Origin: JAGPFW01 sp964535155
Lineage (GTDB): Bacteria > Patescibacteriota > WWE3 > UBA101185 > UBA10185
Length of the DNA stretch: 17,535 nt
Assembly: GCA_964535155.1 (NCBI GenBank)
Contig: CAZHSR010000015.1
Coordinates: forward strand, 1 to 17,535
Direction: 5' to 3'
Part shown: positions 1-6,165 of the stretch, one piece after another
Layout of the letters: the number at the start of each line of letters is the position of its first letter
Numbering within the stretch: position 1 is the first letter of the stretch
The notes under the pieces: model-generated
Told to the model about the DNA's origin: nothing
The model's database searches: none
The model's input: the letters and a program-made list of their open reading frames with translations, nothing else
Translations under genes and position numbers: made by a program

Positions 1-1
1 C

Positions 2-24
2 TTAAGGTAGGAATATTACCTTAA
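2..24. repeat. short inverted repeat at the left edge
   Basis: TTAAGGTA and TACCTTAA form a perfect 8-bp inverted repeat around a 7-nt loop. No T-run follows on the plus strand, so it is not an obvious terminator for a plus-strand gene ending before the window. The rest of the first 110 bases holds no gene I can support and no convincing promoter. Confidence 0.4.
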
Positions 25-110
25 AGTGGTGCACTTCGTTTTAGACCCTAGATTTAGACGGTTCCTTTTCTAAGATTTCTAATTGTACGATTAAGAGGAA
101 AATATTTTGT

Positions 111-1370
111 ATGATTGAAGTAACACTAGTTTATATAATTGCTATCTTGGGTACAATTAATGCTATCAGAATGGCGTTGTGTTTTGTGTTGGGTGAAATA
201 TATAGTTTGCTTCTTCTCAAATCTTCCGTTGGCGAAAAGTCTTATACCCCCTTGGTAAGCATTATTATTCCCGCATACAATGAAGAGTCTGTTATTTTAC
301 GGACTTTGGATTCTGTTGCAGGGAGCAATTATGCTAAAAATGAAATCATAGTTGTTGATGATGGTTCCAGAGATAAAACTTCTGCTATAGTTCAGGCGTA
401 CGTAGAGGAAAGAGGCGCATTTAATAATGTGCGTCTTGTAACCCAGAAAAATGGTGGTAAGGCGAGGGCTTTAAATAATGGGATAAAAAATTATGCAAAA
501 GGTGCCCTAATTATGTCTTTGGATGCTGACTCTATAATTGCTCCCGATGCAATCAGCAAAGCGGTAAATCATTTCAGGGATCCAAAAGTGGTAGCATTGG
601 CTTCTAATGTACGTATTTTGTCCCCAGTTAATCTAATCGGAACAATCCAATATTTGGAATATATGATTGGACATAGATTTAAAAGAGCCTTTTCTGTTAT
701 TAATAATGAGTATATTGTTGGAGGTGTCGGATCTACTTTTAGAAAAAGTATTTTGGAAAAAGTGGGATACTACGACACTGACACAATAACTGAGGATATT
801 GATTTGACATTGAAGATACTGAGAACTGGTAATAAGGACAACAAAGTTATATTTGCGACAGATGTATTGTGTTTCACGGAGGGGGTACTAAATCTCAGAG
901 ATTTACTTAAGCAACGTTTTAGATGGAAATATGGCAGGTTTCAAACCCTCTATAAAAATAAAAGGATGTTCTTTAATGTTTCGTCGATGTATTCGTGGAC
1001 TTTAACTTTCCTTCAACTACCTTTTGTTTTATACAGTGAGTTCACTTTTTTATTTGACCCAATATTAATAGGTTTTATGGTTTATCTTCTTCTAAGGTAC
1101 AATAGTGTTTCTTCAGTAACTAATATATTTTTCTTTGTATCCTTCTATGCTTTTATGACAATATTTTCCGATGAGTATTTAACTATTCCGGAAAAAATTC
1201 GTGTCTCCTTGTATATACCTTTGGCATATCTATTCTTTTTTGTAGTAGGTATTGTTGAGTATATATCTTTATTAAAATCAATACTCGGATATAAGGGTGT
1301 AATACACGCAGAGAGAATTAACAAGTGTGGTTGGGAGCATGTCGCTAGGGCAAATCTCACCCTCCAATAA
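111..1370 (+). CDS. processive family 2 glycosyltransferase, membrane-bound
   Basis: This 419-residue protein has the GT-A fold and membrane layout of HAS/NodC/PgaC-type enzymes, which add nucleotide sugars to a growing polysaccharide at the inner face of the membrane and often export it. An N-terminal hydrophobic stretch (about 5-36) precedes the catalytic domain. That domain shows the nucleotide-binding VVDDGS (81-86), the DAD metal motif (138-140), TED with the likely catalytic Asp/Glu (227-229), and the QRFRW motif (268-272) of processive GT2 enzymes. Several hydrophobic segments follow (about 295-400). The ATG has an AGAGGA-like ribosome site about 12 nt upstream. The sugar donor and product cannot be read from the sequence. 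It could also be a lipid-linked rather than a chain-forming transferase. An IS remnant follows it, so its original downstream partners may have been displaced. Confidence 0.88.
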   Translation: MIEVTLVYIIAILGTINAIRMALCFVLGEIYSLLLLKSSVGEKSYTPLVSIIIPAYNEESVILRTLDSVAGSNYAKNEIIVVDDGSRDKTSAIVQAYVEERGAFNNVRLVTQKNGGKARALNNGIKNYAKGALIMSLDADSIIAPDAISKAVNHFRDPKVVALASNVRILSPVNLIGTIQYLEYMIGHRFKRAFSVINNEYIVGGVGSTFRKSILEKVGYYDTDTITEDIDLTLKILRTGNKDNKVIFATDVLCFTEGVLNLRDLLKQRFRWKYGRFQTLYKNKRMFFNVSSMYSWTLTFLQLPFVLYSEFTFLFDPILIGFMVYLLLRYNSVSSVTNIFFFVSFYAFMTIFSDEYLTIPEKIRVSLYIPLAYLFFFVVGIVEYISLLKSILGYKGVIHAERINKCGWEHVARANLTLQ

Positions 1371-1389
1371 TCCTTGGTAAGGAGTTTTT
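1371..1389 (+). terminator. possible short intrinsic terminator of the glycosyltransferase gene
   Basis: Directly after the TAA stop, TCCTT and AAGGA can pair around a 3-nt loop, followed by G and five T residues. The stem is only 5 bp, so this is a weak candidate. Confidence 0.35.
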
Positions 1390-1446
1390 ACAGCGTCATG
1401 TTTTCTTCAAACTATCCAACCCACATCATCCTTGTCAAGTACCCAA

Positions 1447-1717
1447 TTATTTGTAAAATGACTCTCTCTTCTCCTTCGGCGTCATTTTTAAACTAGTATG
1501 TATCCTAGCGTTATTATAGAACCAAATCTGCGTGTACAAATGCTCCAACAACTCCCCAATTTCAATAAAACGGCTTAAGTCACCTCCTTCCAATTCTAAA
1601 TGAGAATAAAAAGACTCCTGATAATCATTTTCCCAAGGAAAGCCTTTATTACTCATAGATATTTTTATTCCAAACCCTGTAGTAAATTCTGTATAAGCTT
1701 TACTTTCATATTCAGAA
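1447..1717 (-). pseudogene. IS3-family transposase, C-terminal remnant
   Basis: About 90 codons match the end of the IS3/IS150-type integrase core (DDE, rve family). The stretch from SEYESKAYTEF through GIKISMSNKGFPWEN, the following catalytic-region Glu, the pattern of an Asn-Asn-Ala-Arg-Ile-His tail (YNNARIHTSLKMTPKEKR) and the TAA stop are all typical. Everything upstream of the SEY segment is missing, including the helix-turn-helix OrfA and the first two catalytic Asp residues. The open frame does run further up, to 1773, but those extra codons lie in the promoter region of the next plus-strand gene and do not resemble transposase. The remnant cannot transpose by itself. The breakpoint falls where the conserved upstream region of cassette A begins. 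I could not define the terminal inverted repeat in 1371-1446. Confidence 0.8.
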
Positions 1718-1741
1718 TAGTATCTTTTTATGGGGTGCTTT

Positions 1742-1750
1742 TGGTATAAT
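1742..1750 (+). promoter_or_regulatory. extended -10 promoter of cassette A
   Basis: TGG followed by a perfect TATAAT gives an extended -10 element. No good -35 is visible. The predicted start lies near 1757, giving a leader of about 48 nt. The same TTTTGGTATAATG string precedes the paralogous gene at 3829, in a matching context (CTTTTTAT, then a G-rich stretch, then the -10). Confidence 0.75.
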
Positions 1751-1804
1751 GGATAAGATTTTGGGGTTGACAATTAATCTTTCAGGAAAAAGAGGAGGTT
1801 CAAA

Positions 1805-2020
1805 ATGCTTTACCAGTACGCATATGTTAGGGATGAAAATCGGGTTGGTGACACAAAAGAGGGGGAACTTAGCTCCCATGACGACGCGAAGACATTTGCC
1901 TTGCTCCGTGCCAAGACCATGTACGACCGGGGTAACCGTGGGGGTCATGTTGAAATCCGTGAGAAGTACCCTCAGAAAGGTAAGAAGCCCTTTGTTTTTA
2001 AAGCCCCTGTGCAGGAGTAG
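1805..2020 (+). CDS. small conserved protein, cassette A (paralogue of the protein at 3829)
   Basis: This is a 71-residue soluble protein with no signal peptide or membrane segment, and I do not recognise its family. The ATG is set by a strong AGAGGAGG ribosome site at the right distance; the longer overlapping frame starting at 1749 begins inside the promoter and is rejected. It aligns over almost its whole length with the 83-residue protein at 3829: an N-terminal strand with Y..YV, a conserved Glu and Ser followed by an Asp-Ala helix, then Y, a central RGG, a V.I.E strand and a C-terminal F.(x)KA..P tail. The predicted pattern is strand-strand-helix-strand. Function is unknown. It has its own promoter and a structured terminator, and so is a self-contained unit between an IS remnant and sipW. 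Confidence 0.8.
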   Translation: MLYQYAYVRDENRVGDTKEGELSSHDDAKTFALLRAKTMYDRGNRGGHVEIREKYPQKGKKPFVFKAPVQE

Positions 2021-2034
2021 TTGTTAGTTTTTCT

Positions 2035-2110
2035 GAGTTGGCAATTTGACTAAAAGCAGTAATAAGCTTTTCAGGGAAATCTCCCGGTCAAATTGCCAGC
2101 TCCTTTTTTT
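2035..2110 (+). terminator. three-way-junction RNA terminator, copy A
   Basis: P1 is a 17-bp stem pairing 2035-2051 with 2086-2102, fully paired with two G-U wobbles. Inside it P2 pairs AAAAGC (2052-2057) with GCTTTT (2066-2071) around an 8-nt loop. After a 2-nt linker P3 pairs GGGA (2074-2077) with TCCC (2082-2085) around a 4-nt loop. A run of seven T follows (2104-2110), so it should terminate transcription. It is far more elaborate than an ordinary terminator, and copy B at 4090 has exactly the same geometry. Confidence 0.85.
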
Positions 2111-2149
2111 CGTCTCCTTTTCGTTCCGCTTCTTCCCTCGCCATTTCCC

Positions 2150-2737
2150 CTACTTTACCTCTTCCCTTCCCTCCCTCTTCCTCCTAATCATCTCCCCCAT
2201 CTCCTTTTTAATATTTAAAAATTCGTTATATATAATTATTACAGCAGGAATTACTATTAGCAAAGTAAATCCCGTTTGTGTCCTGGCAAATCCCACCGCA
2301 TACCCTATATATGGAATTATTAAAAAAACTTTTCCCAAAACTTGCTCTTTTAAAACTTTTTCCGCATCCGCATTTTTGTTGGCATCTCCTTTTGTAACAA
2401 AGTATTCTGCCTCAATTTCTCCACTTTCCGCCTCTGCACTTTCTTTATGCGCGTCCACAATTCGGTGCGTGACTGTGGAAATAACTTGCCCTGCCTCCAG
2501 TTCTTCCTTTTGCGAAAATGTAATTATGTCCCCCTTTGCATAATCCAACTGCGGTTTAATCAAAATTACACTTCCCACTTTTATAGCAGGCTCCATTGAC
2601 CCACTTTGCACTGTAAAAAGTTTTGGAATTTGTGGAACCTCTAGTGTGGAAAATATTAGCATTGCTCCAAATAGCAGTATTGTAAGTACCACTCCCCAAT
2701 GGATGATTTTTGCTAGCGCTTTTAATGTTTTCTTCAT
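2150..2737 (-). CDS. sipW: SipW-type signal peptidase I (S26B)
   Basis: This 195-residue membrane serine protease should remove signal peptides from secreted proteins, here most likely the TasA-like protein encoded just upstream. An N-terminal membrane segment (about 13-30) is followed by the catalytic QSGSMEP box with Ser47, the HRIVD box in which His91 replaces the Lys of ordinary bacterial enzymes (the archaeal/ER/SipW subclass), and the GDAN box with Asp118. A second membrane segment (about 135-170) and a charged tail (KKEMGEMIRRKREGREE) close the protein. No good ribosome site precedes the ATG. It is 118 bases downstream of the TasA-like gene in the same direction, with a hairpin between them, and I see no separate strong promoter, so it is probably co-transcribed. 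It ends in TAG. Confidence 0.9.
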   Translation of the reverse strand: MKKTLKALAKIIHWGVVLTILLFGAMLIFSTLEVPQIPKLFTVQSGSMEPAIKVGSVILIKPQLDYAKGDIITFSQKEELEAGQVISTVTHRIVDAHKESAEAESGEIEAEYFVTKGDANKNADAEKVLKEQVLGKVFLIIPYIGYAVGFARTQTGFTLLIVIPAVIIIYNEFLNIKKEMGEMIRRKREGREEVK

Positions 2738-2789
2738 TTTTTTAGTTTCTTAATCTGCTTTCAAAGTTTTTTGTACCCTACCATTTTTG

Positions 2790-2848
2790 CCTTTTTAGTC
2801 CCGATAAGTGTTTGGTCTATTTTATCTTATCTCATCGGGACGAAAAGG
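2790..2848 (-). other. intercistronic hairpin between the TasA-like gene and sipW
   Basis: GTCCCGAT (2798-2805) pairs with ATCGGGAC (2834-2841), and CCTTTT (2790-2795) with AAAAGG (2843-2848), giving a 14-bp stem with a small bulge and a loop of 28 nt. No T-run follows on the minus strand. It therefore looks like a partial terminator, a processing site or a 3' stabiliser rather than a full stop of transcription. Confidence 0.55.
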
Positions 2849-2855
2849 TGGGTGG

Positions 2856-3515
2856 CTACTGTGGTTGTGGCGCTGTCATTCCCACATCTTCCCAGGCCCA
2901 TGGCCATGTAGTACAGTAACCCTCGTTAATTAGCCTCAAATAGATGAAAGGCTTCTCTGTTGGCTTCGCCCCTCCAGTTTCTACAGCATGCATAATAAAT
3001 GCGGTATCTGTATTGGTTCTGCCCTGATATAAATTGGGGTCTCTTTTTGCTTCTTCTAGATTTAATCTAAACCTTAACGCGTACCAATAAACACCAGAAT
3101 TAACACTGGTTTCTGTCTTTAACCATTGGCTAGAAAGTAGATTTGCTTTTTTATTCCAAATAAGTGTTCCATCCGTTTCTCCTTGGTCCGAACTTCTTCT
3201 AATTTGGACATCCAAAACATCCGCTATGTAATTTGGATCTGTGTTTGAAGAACATCCGCCTACACCCGCGTAAATATCGGCTGGTAAAGTTCCAATATAA
3301 GGCACTCTCAAAAATACCCAGTTAGACCAAACGCTAGGCATTAAATTTGTGACGCTTACATTTGCATAAGAAGAGAATTCGCCGAATTTTACTGTTCCAG
3401 TGGAGAATGTATTTGAGCCAAGAACATGGTTTCCAAACCAGACTGCTCTTGTGGCCCCAACAACGGCTGCGGACACTGCTCCAACAATTACAAGACTTGC
3501 AATAATTTTTTTCAT
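2856..3515 (-). CDS. TasA/camelysin-like secreted protein with SipW-type signal peptide
   Basis: This is a 219-residue exported protein. The first 45 residues carry the class of signal peptide processed by SipW: a KK start, a hydrophobic Ala/Val-rich core (about 5-22), an aromatic position (AVWFGN) and then the SNTFSTGTVKFGEF motif that opens the mature TasA/camelysin fold. Such proteins form surface fibres or are secreted metalloprotease-like proteins (family knowledge); no zinc motif is visible here. The mature part has only two Cys (in VGGC and EGYC). I chose the ATG at 3515. An in-frame GTG at 3524 is part of the ribosome site, AAGGCGGTGAT, one mismatch from the perfect Shine-Dalgarno. 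It is the first gene of a minus-strand unit with sipW, and its promoter region lies in 3525-3741. Confidence 0.85.
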   Translation of the reverse strand: MKKIIASLVIVGAVSAAVVGATRAVWFGNHVLGSNTFSTGTVKFGEFSSYANVSVTNLMPSVWSNWVFLRVPYIGTLPADIYAGVGGCSSNTDPNYIADVLDVQIRRSSDQGETDGTLIWNKKANLLSSQWLKTETSVNSGVYWYALRFRLNLEEAKRDPNLYQGRTNTDTAFIMHAVETGGAKPTEKPFIYLRLINEGYCTTWPWAWEDVGMTAPQPQ

Positions 3516-3680
3516 TTTTATCACCGCCTTTCTAAGAACTTTTTTGATAGCTTAAGTAGAGTTTTTTGTGTATTGAATCTTTGGGCAGTAAATTCATTTT
3601 TTTAAATTTGTTGGTTAAGCTTTTTCGTTAAGCCTTTTGGCGATTTAAATTGGACCTGTCAAAACGGTTGTTGCTGTTTT

Positions 3681-3709
3681 ATGCTATTTGGGTTTTGGGG
3701 TTTTGTCAA
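3681..3709 (-). promoter_or_regulatory. candidate promoter of the TasA-like gene
   Basis: On the minus strand a perfect TTGACA (3704-3709) is followed after 17 bases by TAGCAT (3681-3686). The leader would be about 160 nt. The gene-free stretch 3525-3828 (304 bases) holds this promoter, two direct GTTAAGC copies 15 bases apart near 3612-3633, several TTGTCAA-type strings, and the promoter and leader of cassette B. I see nothing else there. Confidence 0.5.
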
Positions 3710-3767
3710 TTTGTTGTGTTTATTTTGTCTTGTCTTGTCAAATAGCGCCTTTTTATAGGATGTTTTT

Positions 3768-3776
3768 TGGTATAAT
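3768..3776 (+). promoter_or_regulatory. extended -10 promoter of cassette B
   Basis: TGG plus a perfect TATAAT, with upstream bases (CTTTTTAT, GGATG, TTTTGG) matching those of cassette A. The predicted start is near 3783, leaving a leader of about 46 nt, nearly the same as in cassette A. No clear -35 is seen. Confidence 0.75.
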
Positions 3777-3828
3777 GCAGGGGGATTTTAGGTTGAAAAC
3801 TTAATCAAAATCTTTCAAGGAGGAGGAA

Positions 3829-4080
3829 ATGTCAAAGAAACCTAAGAAGACTCGGGATGTTTTATCAAGTCCCCCGACATATATTTTGAAATATGTTGGG
3901 AAGGATGGAAAGGTGATTGAGGGATATACGCAGGAGGTCCCAGCCTCATCTGATGCTGTTGCTCGAGGCATTGTTCAGGCTGAGGCCAATGTTCTCTATC
4001 ATGCCTATGGGCGTCGGGGGGGTGTCGTTATCATTGAGGGAAATGGTGTCAAATTCGAAAAAGCCCTTCCCGAAAATTAG
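3829..4080 (+). CDS. small conserved protein, cassette B (paralogue of the protein at 1805)
   Basis: An 83-residue soluble protein of unknown function. The ATG follows AAGGAGGAGG, an excellent ribosome site. After a basic N-terminal extension (KKPKKTR) the remainder aligns with the 71-residue cassette A product: Y...YV..DG.V, a Glu, the SSDA helix, Y, RGG, V.I.E, and the F.KA.P tail. Divergence is high at the protein level, while the flanking promoter and terminator keep the same layout, so this is an old duplication or a dispersed family rather than a recent copy. No signal peptide, metal-binding Cys pattern or DNA-binding helix-turn-helix is visible. It is divergent from the TasA-like gene and convergent with the nuclease gene. 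Confidence 0.82.
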   Translation: MSKKPKKTRDVLSSPPTYILKYVGKDGKVIEGYTQEVPASSDAVARGIVQAEANVLYHAYGRRGGVVIIEGNGVKFEKALPEN

Positions 4081-4089
4081 ATGTCTCGT

Positions 4090-4166
4090 GAGTTGGCAGT
4101 TTGACCAAAAGCCTTAAAAAGCTTTTTAGGGATTCCTCCCAGTCAAATTGTCAACTCATCTTTTTT
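4090..4166 (+). terminator. three-way-junction RNA terminator, copy B
   Basis: P1 pairs 4090-4106 with 4141-4157 (17 positions, two G-U pairs and one C/A mismatch at the junction end). P2 is AAAAGC (4107-4112) with GCTTTT (4121-4126) and an 8-nt loop. P3 is GGGA (4129-4132) with TCCC (4137-4140) and a 4-nt loop. Six T follow (4161-4166). Every stem, loop and linker length equals that of copy A, although both loops and several P1 bases differ. Confidence 0.85.
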
Positions 4167-4190
4167 AAACTTCTCTTTTGCAGTAAACAA

Positions 4191-4694
4191 TTACTCCAAC
4201 TCTTGTATATCAACAGCACACACATCCCCCCACAAACCTCTTCCATTTTCCCTTGCCTGCCTTTCATCCTCCAAAAAAGTTTCTTGATACCTTACATCGG
4301 GCGGAAATGTGGCCACCTTTGCAAAGCCTTCCTGCAGCAAAATTCGATTGACCATTTGCCCTTCCACATGAACATATCGCAAAAGCCTTCCGTACCTGTC
4401 TGTTTCTGAAACATCTTTTTCCAGCTCAACTTCTTTTCCTTCTACAAGCTCTTTATTCCTTGCTGTGGCCTCCTGCGAATAGCAGTCTTTTGACTTTAAC
4501 TCTGGTGTGTCCATGCCGATGTATCTAAGTCGCTCTCCTGTGGAAAGTTCTACCGTGTCGCCGTCTATGACTTTGGTGACGGTTGCCTTTGTTGCAGTGG
4601 TCTCTGCGATTTTATCTAGTTTTGGCTCAGTAAGTTGGACTCCCAGTGCGGGAAGAAGAATAAGGGCAAGTAGGATTGTGAGTTTTTTAAGCAT
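4191..4694 (-). CDS. secreted staphylococcal-type nuclease (thermonuclease, SNase family)
   Basis: This 167-residue protein should hydrolyse DNA and RNA outside the cell with calcium, a plausible way to obtain nucleotides. A hydrophobic N-terminal segment (about 3-19) acts as a signal peptide or anchor. The SNase core runs from about 36 to 157: VIDGDT (42-47), RYIGMDTPE with the catalytic Arg57, Asp62 and Glu65, and DRYGR with Arg103, spaced as in the staphylococcal enzyme. The usual Cys (Cys71) and GRGLWG end are present. The start lacks a ribosome site, but a TAATAT -10 lies 6 nt upstream, suggesting a leaderless mRNA. A symmetric four-half-site palindrome lies just upstream at 4711-4764. 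The gene converges on cassette B and ends in TAA. Confidence 0.9.
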   Translation of the reverse strand: MLKKLTILLALILLPALGVQLTEPKLDKIAETTATKATVTKVIDGDTVELSTGERLRYIGMDTPELKSKDCYSQEATARNKELVEGKEVELEKDVSETDRYGRLLRYVHVEGQMVNRILLQEGFAKVATFPPDVRYQETFLEDERQARENGRGLWGDVCAVDIQELE

Positions 4695-4700
4695 GGTGGA

Positions 4701-4706
4701 ATATTA
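4701..4706 (-). promoter_or_regulatory. -10 box of the nuclease gene, leaderless type
   Basis: On the minus strand TAATAT ends 6 nt before the ATG, placing the expected transcription start at or within a base or two of the start codon. A TTGACA lies further up (4750-4755) but has a poor -10 partner. Confidence 0.5.
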
Positions 4707-4710
4707 GCAT

Positions 4711-4764
4711 TTTCACTCAAATCGGTAGTTTCACTAAACAGTGAAAATGTGTCAAATAGTGAAA
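4711..4764. promoter_or_regulatory. symmetric four-half-site palindrome upstream of the nuclease gene
   Basis: TTTCACT occurs at 4711-4717 and 4729-4735, and its complement AGTGAAA at 4740-4746 and 4758-4764. Both pairs share one centre (4737.5) and neighbouring half-sites start 18 bases apart. The inner pair is TTTCACTAAACAGTGAAA; the outer arms extend to 10 bp (CATTTTCACT at 4708, AGTGAAAATG ending at 4767). It looks like an operator for a dimeric or tetrameric regulator. Confidence 0.6.
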
Positions 4765-4776
4765 ATGAATCCAACT

Positions 4777-6105
4777 TTACAAGCCCAATAAACCCTTAAT
4801 AGCAGAAATGTTAGGAATATAAATATATTTTCTGTTATCTGGAATTTGGGTTAATAATCCTCTATTAGTAAGTTTAATTAGGTCCGATCTTGCCGTCTGA
4901 TAAGCCACCTGATGCATCCCTTTATATGTTTGAATGTCAATTCGTTTGGTCGGTTCTTCTATTAAAGAGTACAGGAGGGCTACCTGTCTTTCATTTAGTT
5001 GTTTTAGTTTGTTTGATATGAGTTCATTTCTGCTAAATTCTTCCATTTTCTTTTTATAGTGAGTGGAAAAATCTTCTATTGCTCTTTCAATTGATTTAAG
5101 GCTATACATGAGAAAATAAGTAAGGTCGTTGTCGTCAAGTTCTGACTTCATGAAGGCCTCATCATATTGAACTCTTGCTAATTTTATTGCTCTTGAAACT
5201 GAAAGGTATTGGAATAACCAATAATCCTTTTTTAGAAGGTACCAGTAAAAAACGGCTCTGGCTGTTCTGCCGTTTCCATCCACAAAGGGATGTAAATATG
5301 CTATCCAAAAATGCAATAGAGAGGCTTTAATTATAGGATGAAGGAAGTCTTCGTCTGATTGGGATGAGTTTGCAAAATCTATTAATCTATCCAATTCTTT
5401 TTGGAAAATTTGTTCTTCTGGTGGAGTAAAGACGGAAATACCAGTTAATCTATCTACAACTTGAATATCGTCCTCGTCTTTTCTGAATCTTCCAGAGTCT
5501 TGTTCATCTTCAAGTGTATTTACTGTAATATTCTGCTGGATTTCAAGTAGCATTTTTTTGCTCAAATCTAAATCTTTCCAGGCCACTAATCTTTGCATTA
5601 CTTGAAAATTGTTAACAATCATTTGTTCATCTCTATTTCTAGGTCTCCTTTCGGAAAGAATCATTTCTTTTGCTACTTTACGGGATGTGTTTGCTCCTTC
5701 AATTTGGCTGGAAGCAATAGCTTCTTCAGAAATTCCGCTAAGTATAAATTGGTTTTTTTGAGCTTCTGATGGTTTCTCTAAATTACTTTTAAGTAATCCG
5801 CTGGTGTTTGAATCTATGTAACTCAATCTTTGATTTGTTGCATTAGTTTGGAAAAATTCAAATGGTTTTCCCTGCATATCTTTGATGGGAGTTGTTTTGC
5901 TACCAGCTTTCCTTGAGAATCTTAAGAAAGTCCATGTGTCTTCTATGCTAAATCCTGTAGGAGGGACATAATGTTTAAATTTATCCCAATAGACATACTC
6001 TTTGTTGGCATGTCCGATTAGTTTTTGCATCTCTGGAGAAGCAAAAGCCTTTTTGAATAGATCTGGATATAATTTGTCCTCCCATTTTGGGGGTCTTTGA
6101 ATCAT
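4777..6105 (-). CDS. Fic-domain protein (class II AMPylase) with C-terminal winged helix
   Basis: This 442-residue protein probably transfers AMP (or a related group) to a hydroxyl of a target protein. The Fic signature HPFVDGNGR is complete at 272-280. The N-terminal Fic_N part contains the auto-inhibitory helix motif SSQIEG (132-137), with the Glu that blocks ATP binding, so the enzyme should be silent until relieved. Residues about 370-440 form a winged helix (RQVALLYSLIE, then YKGMHQVAYQTARSDLIKLTNRGLL), so it may bind DNA. No separate antitoxin gene adjoins it, as expected when the inhibitor helix is built in. The ATG lies 7 nt from a -10 box whose promoter is wholly covered by a palindrome, which suggests autoregulation (inference). 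The target cannot be seen. Confidence 0.9.
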   Translation of the reverse strand: MIQRPPKWEDKLYPDLFKKAFASPEMQKLIGHANKEYVYWDKFKHYVPPTGFSIEDTWTFLRFSRKAGSKTTPIKDMQGKPFEFFQTNATNQRLSYIDSNTSGLLKSNLEKPSEAQKNQFILSGISEEAIASSQIEGANTSRKVAKEMILSERRPRNRDEQMIVNNFQVMQRLVAWKDLDLSKKMLLEIQQNITVNTLEDEQDSGRFRKDEDDIQVVDRLTGISVFTPPEEQIFQKELDRLIDFANSSQSDEDFLHPIIKASLLHFWIAYLHPFVDGNGRTARAVFYWYLLKKDYWLFQYLSVSRAIKLARVQYDEAFMKSELDDNDLTYFLMYSLKSIERAIEDFSTHYKKKMEEFSRNELISNKLKQLNERQVALLYSLIEEPTKRIDIQTYKGMHQVAYQTARSDLIKLTNRGLLTQIPDNRKYIYIPNISAIKGLLGL

Positions 6106-6112
6106 TTTCTAT

Positions 6113-6141
6113 ATACTACTAATTATCTACTAATTTGTCAA
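6113..6141 (-). promoter_or_regulatory. promoter of fic, leaderless type
   Basis: On the minus strand TTGACA (6136-6141), a 17-base spacer and TAGTAT (6113-6118). The -10 ends 7 nt before the ATG, and no ribosome site is present. The -35 sits at the centre of the palindrome described next. Confidence 0.65.
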
Positions 6142-6161
6142 AAATTAGTAGTAGATTAGTA
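6117..6161. promoter_or_regulatory. symmetric four-half-site operator over the fic promoter
   Basis: TACTAAT occurs at 6117-6123 and 6128-6134 and ATTAGTA at 6144-6150 and 6155-6161. All four share the centre 6139, and adjacent half-sites are 11 bases apart (one helical turn). The array covers the -10, spacer and -35 of the fic promoter, so a bound regulator would block it. Confidence 0.7.
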
Positions 6162-6165
6162 GTTC

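Noticed and set aside
1405..1440. Outward promoter in the IS end (TTGACA on the minus strand)
   Set aside because: The matching -10 is poor (ATAGTT) and it would point into the 3' end of the glycosyltransferase.
1749..2027. 92-codon plus-strand frame overlapping cassette A
   Set aside because: It starts inside the TATAAT box; the 71-residue frame has the ribosome site and the paralogue.
2046..2543. 165-codon plus-strand frame opposite sipW
   Set aside because: It begins within the structured terminator and mirrors the SipW gene, whose catalytic motifs are clear.
3516..3524. GTG start for the TasA-like protein
   Set aside because: The GTG is part of the Shine-Dalgarno sequence of the ATG at 3515.
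4101..4409. 102-codon plus-strand frame opposite the nuclease
   Set aside because: It begins inside the copy B terminator and is a shadow of the SNase gene.
4708..4767. CRISPR-like repeats
   Set aside because: Half-sites are inverted and only 7-10 bp long, with no spacers of constant length and no cas genes; an operator fits better. No CRISPR array is seen anywhere in the window.
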